NCBI GenBank assembly: GCA_044343935.1
Contig: JBIJDU010000023.1
Location: 1-21,020, forward strand
Length of the DNA stretch: 21,020 nucleotides
Source: AcAMD-5 sp044343935
Lineage (GTDB): Bacteria; Actinomycetota; Actinomycetes; S36-B12; UBA5976
Direction: 5' to 3'
Below, piece after piece: positions 14,499 through 21,020 of the stretch. The notes under the pieces were generated by a model. It searched no databases. It was given only the letters and a program-made list of their open reading frames with translations, and was not told the DNA's origin. Numbering within the stretch: position 1 is the first letter of the stretch; every line of letters starts with the position of its first letter. Made by a program: the position numbers and the translations under genes.

Positions 14499-15328
14499 AA
14501 TTTATTGGCTAAGAAAGTGCGAGTGGCTTCATATGCTGAATCCATTCGCTCTATTACTCGCTTTGCTTCTCGTGGATCAAAGGCAGCTCGATCCACTGAC
14601 AAAATAGTGTTAGAGCCAGTTGGTAGTAGATAAACTTCAGCTGTCTCCTGTGCTTTAGCTACCGCGGCATTAAACCGCGCCCGACGGGCAATCTCAAGCG
14701 CGGTTAAGGCACTGGAAATCGGATTAGTTGGCACTGGTAGTGATTGCTCCATTTTTCCTACCTGGAGCACAAAGATTCGAGTGGCTCCTAATTTCCGAGC
14801 CCGATCCACTGGAACTGGATTAACGATCCCACCATCCATATAGTCAGCGTCGCCAATATGAACTGGCGGATAAATGCCAGGTGCGGCAGAACTAGCCAAG
14901 ATAGCTGGCACTATCGGGCCAGATTCAAACCAAACTTCTCTCGCATCTTGAATCCGCACCGCGACACAACCAAATTTAATTGGTAAATCTTCAATCTCGA
15001 CAACGTTCAACTGCGCTAACAGCAAGGTCCGCAGTGATTCATTCTCAAACAGCGATACTCGAGTTCTAGCCAATGTTGAAACGCGCTCTACCACTGAACC
15101 GCTAAACGGACTTTGATCCGCCACGTTTAACCAAAGCTCGGTTAATTTTGCTACACCGGCATTATTTGGTTGCTGCGCAAAGCCGGCGCCATTGATTGCA
15201 CCAATAGATGCACCTAATACCAAGTCAGGAGTAATTCCGGCCTCTATTAATGCTTGTAGCATCCCCACCTGAGTGGAACCAAGCAAGCCACCGCCGCTTA
15301 GGACAAATGCTGTTTTTGGTGAAGTCAT
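14495..15328 (-). CDS. Patatin-like phospholipase
   Basis: The 277-residue protein carries the complete patatin set: oxyanion loop GGGLLG (12-17), nucleophile Ser41 in GASIG, and Asp165 in the DGG motif (YMDGGIVNPVP), a Ser-Asp dyad that hydrolyses acyl esters of lipids. ILASSAAPGIYPPVHI is also typical. There is no signal peptide, so it is probably a cytoplasmic or membrane-associated lipid hydrolase of the RssA type. No Shine-Dalgarno site precedes the ATG; CAGAAT (15340-15335) lies six bases upstream, which suits a leaderless mRNA. It is divergent from the secreted PKD protein. Confidence 0.93.
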   Translation of the reverse strand: MTSPKTAFVLSGGGLLGSTQVGMLQALIEAGITPDLVLGASIGAINGAGFAQQPNNAGVAKLTELWLNVADQSPFSGSVVERVSTLARTRVSLFENESLRTLLLAQLNVVEIEDLPIKFGCVAVRIQDAREVWFESGPIVPAILASSAAPGIYPPVHIGDADYMDGGIVNPVPVDRARKLGATRIFVLQVGKMEQSLPVPTNPISSALTALEIARRARFNAAVAKAQETAEVYLLPTGSNTILSVDRAAFDPREAKRVIERMDSAYEATRTFLANKF

Positions 15329-15419
15329 GGCTTAATTCTGCCACTTATTGCGAATTAAACCCGATTTGAGCAGTTACCACCATTGGGTTAACTAAAAAAT
15401 CTTCAATTATCTTGTGCTG

Positions 15420-16214
15420 ATGATCAAAAGTTTAATTACTACGTTGGTGCTACTTGGGATCGGACTATCTGATCCAAGTGTCGAGGTGATAACCCAGAAT
15501 GAAGATTCCTATCAAGTATCCGGACGGCTCTGGCTGACATCGGAAGCTGCACTAGCTGGCGATACTGTGCGCAAGGCGGCAAGTTGTGTAAATTGCCGAT
15601 GGCAGCTGCAACAGATCTGTCCTGATCCAAGCAATCAGCCCATGCATGTCGGTTTTGATTGCACTAAACCAACTAGTTATAGCTGCAGTAGTGGTGCCAC
15701 CCGCTACCAAGTTTGGTTTTTAGACGCTGGGCTATGGCGACCAAGTGATTGGGAACTGCGCGGCACTAGTTGCATCGGACCTACTGGACCAAAATCTATT
15801 TTGAACGTACAAGAAGAGATTATTGATACAGCCTCTGGTTTTTTGCCAGACTTAACCTTTAAAGTAAGGCCAGCAAGCAAAAGTTTGGTTAATTTACCTA
15901 CTCAAGTAAAAGTCACCTCGCCAAATACTTTTTCGTTTCAAACCACGGTTGCTGGAGTTGCCGTTTTGGTCACCGCAACTGCAAGTTATCGGTATGACTT
16001 TCAAGATGGCAGCAGCTCAACTACAGCCGCAACTGAGGTAAATCACATTTATCGAACTCGAGGGAATTATCCAATTAAAGTAACTGCATCTTGGCAAGCA
16101 ACTTGGCGCACAATGTTGCATGGCAGCAATCCGGTTAGTGGCGCCCAGCTGACGCAGGTGAGATCTAAACTTGCTGAAGTAGTTGCCGCACGAGGGCGCT
16201 TGGTAAAACGCTGA
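15420..16214 (+). CDS. Secreted PKD-domain protein of unknown function
   Basis: The 264-residue product begins with a hydrophobic signal (MIKSLITTLVLLGIGLS), implying export. The first half has six cysteines, including CVNC, a CP and the pair around YSCSSG and TSCIG, which could form disulphides outside the cell. The second half carries a PKD-like domain (about residues 180-230) with YRYDFQDGSSS, HIYRTRGNYPIKVTASW, the classic D-G...H-Y...G-Y pattern. From memory this layout recurs as an uncharacterised family in Actinobacteria. I chose the ATG at 15420; a GTG at 15414 is also in frame. TTGGGT (15383-15388) and AATTAT (15405-15410) are a possible promoter. It ends 28 bases before the HhH-GPD gene. 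Confidence 0.78.
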   Translation: MIKSLITTLVLLGIGLSDPSVEVITQNEDSYQVSGRLWLTSEAALAGDTVRKAASCVNCRWQLQQICPDPSNQPMHVGFDCTKPTSYSCSSGATRYQVWFLDAGLWRPSDWELRGTSCIGPTGPKSILNVQEEIIDTASGFLPDLTFKVRPASKSLVNLPTQVKVTSPNTFSFQTTVAGVAVLVTATASYRYDFQDGSSSTTAATEVNHIYRTRGNYPIKVTASWQATWRTMLHGSNPVSGAQLTQVRSKLAEVVAARGRLVKR

Positions 16215-16242
16215 ATAGGGCAACTTGTGCCAGAATGTGCAG

Positions 16243-16809
16243 GTGATTCAGATTACCCAAAATCCAGCCGCCGATGCGCTACTAAGTAAAGATCCATTGG
16301 CGTTGTTAATTGCGATGGTATTAGACCAACAGCAGCCAATGGAGCGTGCCTTTGCTGGCCCCTATTTGATTGCGCAGCGAATGAGAGTTAGAAAACTAAC
16401 CGCTGCCAAAATAGCAGCTCTTTCCGAGTCTGAGTTCATTGAAATTGTTAGCACGAAACCTGCAGTTCATAGATTTCCGGCAGCGATGGCAAAGCGAATT
16501 CAGAAGTTGTGCCAGATTATTGATGATGAATATGGCGGAAAAGCCGAGCGAGTCTGGCAAGATGTCTCTTCTGCCACTGAGTTATTCGCTAGATTGAAAA
16601 AATTACCTGGGTTTGGTGAAGATAAAGCCAAAATATTTATCGCCCTGCTTGGCAAACAACTATCAGTTCGGCCTACCGGCTGGCGTCAGGTGAGCGCACC
16701 ATATGGCGAGCGCGGTTCTCGGATGACGGTGGCAGATGTGACAAGCAAGAAAACGCTGCTGGAGGTTAGGGCGTTTAAGCAGCAAATGAAGGCGGCTGGG
16801 ATCTGGTAG
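16243..16809 (+). CDS. HhH-GPD-type base-excision DNA repair protein
   Basis: The 188-residue product resembles the actinobacterial family annotated as HhH-GPD base excision repair protein (TIGR03252-like): ADALLSKDPLALLIAMVLDQQ at the N-terminus and a helix-hairpin-helix, LPGFGEDKAKIFIALLGK (about 121-138), that would grip DNA. Biochemical activity of this subfamily is not established as far as I know. The start is uncertain: TTG at 16225, GTG at 16237 and GTG at 16243 are all in frame. I favour 16243 because CAGAAT (16231-16236) lies six bases before it, as with other start codons here that lack a Shine-Dalgarno site. It is followed after 107 bases by the sigma factor. Confidence 0.82.
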   Translation: MIQITQNPAADALLSKDPLALLIAMVLDQQQPMERAFAGPYLIAQRMRVRKLTAAKIAALSESEFIEIVSTKPAVHRFPAAMAKRIQKLCQIIDDEYGGKAERVWQDVSSATELFARLKKLPGFGEDKAKIFIALLGKQLSVRPTGWRQVSAPYGERGSRMTVADVTSKKTLLEVRAFKQQMKAAGIW

Positions 16810-16916
16810 GAGGGTCTGAGTCAGCTAAATCCACTGGGCTGTGAGACACTTTGCCCCGCCTAAAGCAAGTGTCTGCACTTGACTTTGGGCCTTGTTATTG
16901 CCGAAATGGAGCCCAG

Positions 16917-18755
16917 GTGCCGACAGCTAAGAAGACTGCAACTAAGAAAACTGCCGCAGCGGCAAAAAAAACCGCTAAACCAGCCGCAAAGAAGCCAGTT
17001 GCAAAAAAGCCAGTTGCTTCGAAATCTAAGGCGCCGGCTAAAAAATCTCCTGCTAAGAAGCCAGCACCAAAGAAGCCAGCACCAAAGAAGCCAGCACCAA
17101 AGAAGCCAGCACCAAAAAAGCCAGCACCAAAAAAGCCAGCACCAAAAAAGCCAAACCTGTCGGCAGCTGAGTTAAAGAAGCGCAAGCAGGCCGTGCTTGC
17201 TAAGCAAGCCGCTGAGAAGCAACGTAAATTAGCAAAGATTGCCAAAGAGAAAGCAGCAATTGCTGCCAAGAAAGAGCGAGAAAAGGCTAAGAAAGAAGCT
17301 GAACTTGCTCGACAGAAAGCAGCAGCCCTCAAAGCCAAAGAGAAAATTGCAGCTCAAAAAGCTAAAGAGAAAGCTGCTGAAGCGGCACGCAAAGAAAAAG
17401 AAAAAATTGCGCTTGCTAAGAAAAAAGAAAAAGAAGCAATCGCGTTAGCAAAGCAAAAGGAAAAAGAACAGATCGCTGCTGAGGCAGCTCGTAAAAAAGC
17501 TGAAATGCAAGCGCTGCGAGATGCCGGCAAAAAGCCAAGCGTGATTCCGGCCTCGGTGAAAGCTGTGCTGGGCGAAGATGGCGAATTATTTGAAGACGAT
17601 CTAGAGCCAATCATCAAGCGCAAAAAAGGCAAAGGTGATGAGGATGATGATGAGATTGATTTAGAAGAAATTGCCAGACTCGAGAAAGAATTAGAGTCGG
17701 AAATTGCCGAAGAGATCGCTGAAGTTGCCGACGAAACCGATGCGGCTAAAGCGGGCAAGAAGAAGCCTGACGATGAGTCTGAAGTTTTTACTATCTCTGA
17801 TGTAGATGAATCCGATGAGCCAGTGCAAACCGTAACGGTGGCGGGCGCAACTGCAGATCCAGTTAAGGACTATCTAAAGCAAATCGGCAAAGTTCCACTA
17901 CTAAATGCCGAGCAAGAAGTTGAGTTAGCTAAGCGTATTGAAGCTGGTTTGTTCGCCGAAGAGATCCTCGCGACCCAGAAAATTAAGAAAACTTCAGAGC
18001 GACAAGATTTGGAATGGATCGCTCGTGATGGTCAGCGGGCAAAGACGCACCTGTTGGAAGCAAACTTGCGACTGGTGGTCTCGCTTGCTAAGCGATATAC
18101 CGGTCGAGGCATGTTGTTCTTGGATCTAATCCAAGAAGGAAACTTAGGCTTAATTCGCGCTGTTGAGAAATTCGACTATACCAAGGGTTATAAGTTCTCC
18201 ACTTATGCCACTTGGTGGATTCGCCAAGCAATTACCAGAGCTATGGCAGATCAGGCTCGAACAATTCGTATCCCAGTTCATATGGTTGAAGTTATTAATA
18301 AGTTGGCTCGAGTGCAGCGACAGATGTTGCAGGATTTGGGCCGAGAACCGACCCCAGAAGAGTTGGCCCGCGAACTTGATATGACACCAGAAAAAGTAGT
18401 TGAGGTGCAAAAGTATGGCCGTGAGCCAATTTCACTACACACCCCACTTGGCGAAGAGGGTGATTCTGAGTTTGGCGATTTGATTGAGGATTCCGAAGCG
18501 ATTGTTCCATCAGATGCAGTTTCGTTTACTTTGCTGCAGGAGCAGTTGGAATCGGTCTTGATGACGCTAAGCGAGCGTGAAGCCGGAGTAGTGCGAATGC
18601 GCTTTGGGTTAACCGATGGTCAGCCGAAGACGCTGGATGAAATTGGCAAGGTGTATGGCGTCACCAGAGAGCGAATTCGTCAGATTGAAAGCAAAACTAT
18701 GTCGAAACTTAGACATCCATCTCGATCTCAGGTATTGCGCGACTATCTAGACTAA
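16917..18755 (+). CDS. sigA: Primary (group 1) RNA polymerase sigma factor with long basic/acidic N-terminal extension
   Basis: The 612-residue protein directs RNA polymerase to housekeeping promoters. The conserved sigma core starts at about residue 314 (DPVKDYLKQIGKVPLL, region 1.2). Region 2 includes GMLFLDLIQEGNLGLIRAVE, FDYTKGYKFSTYATWWIRQA and ITRAMADQARTIRIPVHM. Region 3 contains LGREPTPEELA. Region 4 ends with GVTRERIRQIESKTMSKLRH. The first ~200 residues are Lys/Ala/Pro-rich with KKPAP repeats and then Lys/Ala/Glu-rich, probably helical. Residues ~205-305 are strongly acidic. Long charged N-termini are usual in actinobacterial HrdB/SigA. I chose the GTG at 16917 (start PTAKKTATKK) because GGAG lies five bases ahead; the frame extends upstream to a TTG at 16851 but that part reads unlike sigma factors. 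Confidence 0.95.
   Translation: MPTAKKTATKKTAAAAKKTAKPAAKKPVAKKPVASKSKAPAKKSPAKKPAPKKPAPKKPAPKKPAPKKPAPKKPAPKKPNLSAAELKKRKQAVLAKQAAEKQRKLAKIAKEKAAIAAKKEREKAKKEAELARQKAAALKAKEKIAAQKAKEKAAEAARKEKEKIALAKKKEKEAIALAKQKEKEQIAAEAARKKAEMQALRDAGKKPSVIPASVKAVLGEDGELFEDDLEPIIKRKKGKGDEDDDEIDLEEIARLEKELESEIAEEIAEVADETDAAKAGKKKPDDESEVFTISDVDESDEPVQTVTVAGATADPVKDYLKQIGKVPLLNAEQEVELAKRIEAGLFAEEILATQKIKKTSERQDLEWIARDGQRAKTHLLEANLRLVVSLAKRYTGRGMLFLDLIQEGNLGLIRAVEKFDYTKGYKFSTYATWWIRQAITRAMADQARTIRIPVHMVEVINKLARVQRQMLQDLGREPTPEELARELDMTPEKVVEVQKYGREPISLHTPLGEEGDSEFGDLIEDSEAIVPSDAVSFTLLQEQLESVLMTLSEREAGVVRMRFGLTDGQPKTLDEIGKVYGVTRERIRQIESKTMSKLRHPSRSQVLRDYLD
17061..17150 (+). repeat. Six 15-bp tandem repeats coding KKPAP units in the sigma factor
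   Basis: The unit CCAGCACCAAARAAG starts at 17061, 17076, 17091, 17106, 17121 and 17136. The first three copies carry G at the variable position and the last three carry A, forming two identical blocks. Each copy encodes Pro-Ala-Pro-Lys-Lys. The unit preserves the frame, so copy number can change without breaking the gene. Confidence 0.95.
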
Positions 18756-18768
18756 AACTTAGTAGTTG

Positions 18769-18972
18769 TTATTTACCTGGCTCCATTAGGCGATGGCTTT
18801 CGTCTTGTACGCCAACGGCAACTTCACGAATCTTCTCGCCGTGCTCAGTTGCGTGGTGATTGCAAAATTGAAGTTCCATCCCGTTCTCAAATTCGAAGCG
18901 CACGTATGCTTGGGCGCCACAGCGATCACATCTATCTAAGTTAGTTAACGCGTTAGCAGTAGTTGTTGCCAT
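18769..18972 (-). CDS. DUF7455 small zinc-ribbon-like protein
   Basis: The 67-residue product has a CDRCGAQAYVRFEFENGMELQFCNHH pattern (Cys15, Cys18, then Cys37 and His39-His40 on the far side), which suits one zinc ion. It is typical of the small actinobacterial DUF7455 proteins, which I recall lying between the primary sigma factor and parE, as here. Function is unknown. AAAGGAGGG lies four to five bases before the ATG, one of the strongest ribosome-binding sites in the window. It is convergent with sigA (13-base gap, no terminator) and divergent from parE. Confidence 0.88.
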   Translation of the reverse strand: MATTTANALTNLDRCDRCGAQAYVRFEFENGMELQFCNHHATEHGEKIREVAVGVQDESHRLMEPGK

Positions 18973-19134
18973 GAAACCCTCCTTTGTTAGGGAGAATCTT
19001 TACACTATTACCCTGAGCCCGCATTGGGAAAAAGCCTTATTTTGGCTCTCGGGTGTGTCGCGCTCAGATTACTCTCAGCCGCCTTCTACTCTCGGGATTG
19101 CAAAAACTCAACTAACCCAAGGAAGTTCAACTAA
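18973..19134. other. Divergent control region between DUF7455 and parE
   Basis: This 162-base stretch holds the leaders of both genes. CCCTGAGCC (19011-19019) can pair with GGCTCTCGGG (19044-19053), and the same GGCT can pair with AGCC at 19033-19036. AAGGAAG (19119-19125) is the parE ribosome-binding site. I could not assign convincing promoters. I see no coding sequence or tRNA here. Confidence 0.45.
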
Positions 19135-21020
19135 ATGGCTAAATCAGCGAAGTCTGGCTATGACGCATCTGACATAACTGTTTTAGAAGGGCTGGATGCG
19201 GTCCGAAAGCGGCCAGGTATGTATATCGGCTCAACTGATGGCCGAGGCTTGGCTCACTGCCTTTGGGAGTTGTTAGATAACGCGGTAGATGAAGCGATGG
19301 CCGGTTACGCTAAAAACGTAGAAGCGATCATCTACCCAGATGGCTCATTTGAAGTTACAGATGATGGCCGCGGCATTCCAGTTGATATCGAGAAGAAATC
19401 AAAGCTAACCGGTGTTGAGTTAGTGATGACCAAACTACACGCCGGCGGCAAATTTGGTGGCGATAGCTATAAAACTTCCGGCGGGTTGCATGGCGTTGGT
19501 GCCTCAGTTGTTAATGCGCTATCTGCTCGAATGGATGTTGAAGTTGATCGTGATGGCAAAGTTCACTTAATCAGTTTTCGCCGTGGGATAGCTGGTACTT
19601 TTGATTCCGCCAAACCAGATGCCAACTTCACTAAAAAGAGCGGTTTGCGATTAGCTGGCAAAGCGGCTAAAGGAAAAACCGGCACTCGTGTCAGATTCTG
19701 GCCAGATCGACAAATCTTTACCCCAGATGCTCAGATTGATATCTCGTTGCTGCACGATCGTGCTCGCCAAACCGCTTTTCTGGTTTCCGGTTTAAATTTA
19801 ACGGTAACTGATTTAAGAAACGGAAAAGAGTCAGTAAGTTATAAATTCCAAGGTGGCATTGCTGAATTTGTGGAACATCTCGCTTCAGATGATCCAGTTA
19901 CTCGAGTTATCAAATTCGAAGGTATTGGCAAATTCAACGAGACAGTTCCAGTGATGGACGATAAAGGTCATTTAGTGCCAAAAGAAGTTGAGCGCGAAAT
20001 GCATGTAGATGTTGCAATGCGGTGGGGTGTGGGTTATGACAGTGAGGTTAAGAGCTTTGTTAACGTGGTTTCTACCCCAAAAGGTGGCACGCATGTTCAA
20101 GGATTTGAACGTTCGTTAACCAAAACGATTAATGAGTTATTAAAGAGTCAAAAAGTACTAAAACCCTCGGAAGATTCAGTTACTAAAGATGACATTTTGG
20201 AGGGCTTGACTGCAGTTGTTTCCGTGCGAGTGCCTGAGCCGCAATTTGAAGGACAAACCAAAGAAATTTTAGGCACCCCGGCAGCGACTAGAGTTGTGGC
20301 GAATGTGGTTAGTAAGTACATTTCAGATTGGTTTACCGAACCGCCACGAGGCGCTAAGAATGAAGCCAAGTTCGCGTTAGAAAAGATCGCAAATGCCGCC
20401 CGCGCCCGCATTGCTGCTCGAACGCACCGAGATATTCAGCGTAAAAAGACCGCAGTGGAGTCATCTGCGCTGCCAGCGAAATTAGTGGATTGCCGCAGCC
20501 GCGATATCACTAAAAACGAGCTGTTTATTGTTGAAGGTGAATCCGCCCTGGGCACTGCCAAACTGGCACGTGATTCAGAATTTCAAGCGTTGCTGCCAAT
20601 CCGTGGCAAGATTTTGAATGTGCAAAAGGCGTCATTTGCCGACATGTTAAAAAATGCGGAGTGTGCATCAATTATTCAAGTTATTGGTGGCGGTTCGGCT
20701 CGAGAATTTGATCTGGAATCGGTCAGATACGGCAAGATAATTATCATGACTGATGCTGACGTTGATGGCGCCCATATTAGATCTTTATTGTTGACGTTGT
20801 TCCATCGTTACCTAAAACCATTATTGAATGATGGCCGCATTTATGCGGCCATGCCACCGCTGCATCGAATTGAAGTAATGGGTACAAAAGATGTGCACTA
20901 CACCTATTCTGACGCGCAGATGCACCAGCAAATCCAAGTGTTAACTAAAGCAGGTAAGCGAATCAAAGAGCCAATTCAACGTTATAAAGGACTAGGCGAG
21001 ATGGATGCAGTGCAGTTGCG
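19135..21020 (+). CDS. parE: DNA topoisomerase IV subunit B-like (ParE/second GyrB), C-terminus outside window
   Basis: This ATPase subunit of a type II topoisomerase probably decatenates or relaxes DNA with a ParC/GyrA-like partner. Visible parts are the GHKL ATPase (YDASDITVLEGLDAVRKRPG, Glu45 and Asn49 in WELLDNAVDEA, TDDGRGIP, and KTSGGLHGVGASVVNALS), the transducer domain, and the TOPRIM domain with Glu467 in VEGESALGTAKLARDSEF and the metal-binding DADVDG (540-545). EGESALG in place of EGDSAGG, next to sigA/DUF7455, marks the actinobacterial ParE-like clade (from memory) and not the GyrB next to dnaN. It runs off the right edge after 628 codons of an expected ~690. AAGGAAG lies nine bases before the ATG. 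Confidence 0.95.
   Translation, partial: MAKSAKSGYDASDITVLEGLDAVRKRPGMYIGSTDGRGLAHCLWELLDNAVDEAMAGYAKNVEAIIYPDGSFEVTDDGRGIPVDIEKKSKLTGVELVMTKLHAGGKFGGDSYKTSGGLHGVGASVVNALSARMDVEVDRDGKVHLISFRRGIAGTFDSAKPDANFTKKSGLRLAGKAAKGKTGTRVRFWPDRQIFTPDAQIDISLLHDRARQTAFLVSGLNLTVTDLRNGKESVSYKFQGGIAEFVEHLASDDPVTRVIKFEGIGKFNETVPVMDDKGHLVPKEVEREMHVDVAMRWGVGYDSEVKSFVNVVSTPKGGTHVQGFERSLTKTINELLKSQKVLKPSEDSVTKDDILEGLTAVVSVRVPEPQFEGQTKEILGTPAATRVVANVVSKYISDWFTEPPRGAKNEAKFALEKIANAARARIAARTHRDIQRKKTAVESSALPAKLVDCRSRDITKNELFIVEGESALGTAKLARDSEFQALLPIRGKILNVQKASFADMLKNAECASIIQVIGGGSAREFDLESVRYGKIIIMTDADVDGAHIRSLLLTLFHRYLKPLLNDGRIYAAMPPLHRIEVMGTKDVHYTYSDAQMHQQIQVLTKAGKRIKEPIQRYKGLGEMDAVQL

Noticed and set aside
16879..16907. 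sigA promoter TTGACT (16879-16884) with CGAAAT (16902-16907)
   Set aside because: The -35 is good and the spacing is 17, but the -10 matches only three positions and the transcript would start inside or after the ribosome-binding site.
17061..17150. CRISPR-like array
   Set aside because: The 15-base units are contiguous with no spacers and encode in-frame KKPAP residues.
16895..17338. Minus-strand open frame with GFFGA repeats opposite sigA
   Set aside because: It is the reverse reading of the Lys/Ala/Pro repeats of the sigma factor, with no ribosome-binding site and no protein-like domain.
19135..21020. Calling the last gene gyrB
   Set aside because: The EGESALG TOPRIM motif and the position beside sigA and DUF7455 favour the actinobacterial ParE-like clade; the name still rests on memory of that clade.

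Overview
The window reads as one continuous piece of core chromosome from a low- to mid-GC actinobacterium. The sequence shows lexA next to a LysM gene and nrdR-nrdJ, then, about 11 kb further on, a group 1 sigma factor with a long Lys/Ala/Pro-rich N-terminus, a DUF7455 zinc-ribbon protein and a ParE-like topoisomerase. From memory, lexA/nrdR/nrdJ and hrdB/parE lie in the same neighbourhood in Streptomyces, and lexA/LysM (chiZ)/nrdR lie together in Mycobacterium. The A/T-leaning codons, very short intergenic spaces, genes sharing stop codons and frequent lack of Shine-Dalgarno sites suggest a streamlined genome. A freshwater acI/Nanopelagicales-type organism is my best guess, but it is not proven. 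I see no phage, insertion sequence, CRISPR array, tRNA or rRNA. No stretch over 300 bases lacks a gene; the longest gaps are 2361-2560 (nrdR control region) and 18973-19134 (between DUF7455 and parE).

Layout. 1-823: a zinc-uptake lipoprotein (minus strand, runs off the left edge) with a His-rich repeat loop and two Zur-type operators over its promoter. 829-1943: lexA (minus) and a divergent LysM gene, with three LexA-type boxes between them, so both look SOS-controlled. 1905-2360: an ASCH-domain gene overlapping the LysM gene tail to tail. 2361-5987: nrdR-nrdJ (cobalamin-dependent ribonucleotide reductase) with a dense control region and a strong terminator at the end. 6072-9622: a coupled pair of ABC half-exporters whose ATPase defects are complementary. 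9714-11327: a PTS enzyme I-like protein. 11324-12384: beta-carbonic anhydrase and an FMN reductase (minus). 12437-14498: DinB-like, LysE-like and DUF4192 genes (plus). 14495-15328: a patatin-like phospholipase (minus). 15420-16809: a secreted PKD-domain protein and an HhH-GPD repair protein. 16917-18755: the primary sigma factor. 18769-18972: a small DUF7455 protein (minus). 19135 to the right edge: parE, incomplete.

How it fits together. The left third is a DNA-damage and dNTP-supply block: LexA, an SOS-induced cell-wall/division factor, and NrdR controlling the reductase. The right end carries the housekeeping sigma factor and the second type II topoisomerase. Between them are unrelated housekeeping genes.

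I do not see a clearly new multi-gene system. The observations most worth a second look are the zinc promoter with operators two helical turns apart and an apparently leaderless start, the SOS-controlled LysM gene, the layered nrdR control region, the one-active-site ABC pair, and a recurring -10-like hexamer six or seven bases before start codons that lack a Shine-Dalgarno site.
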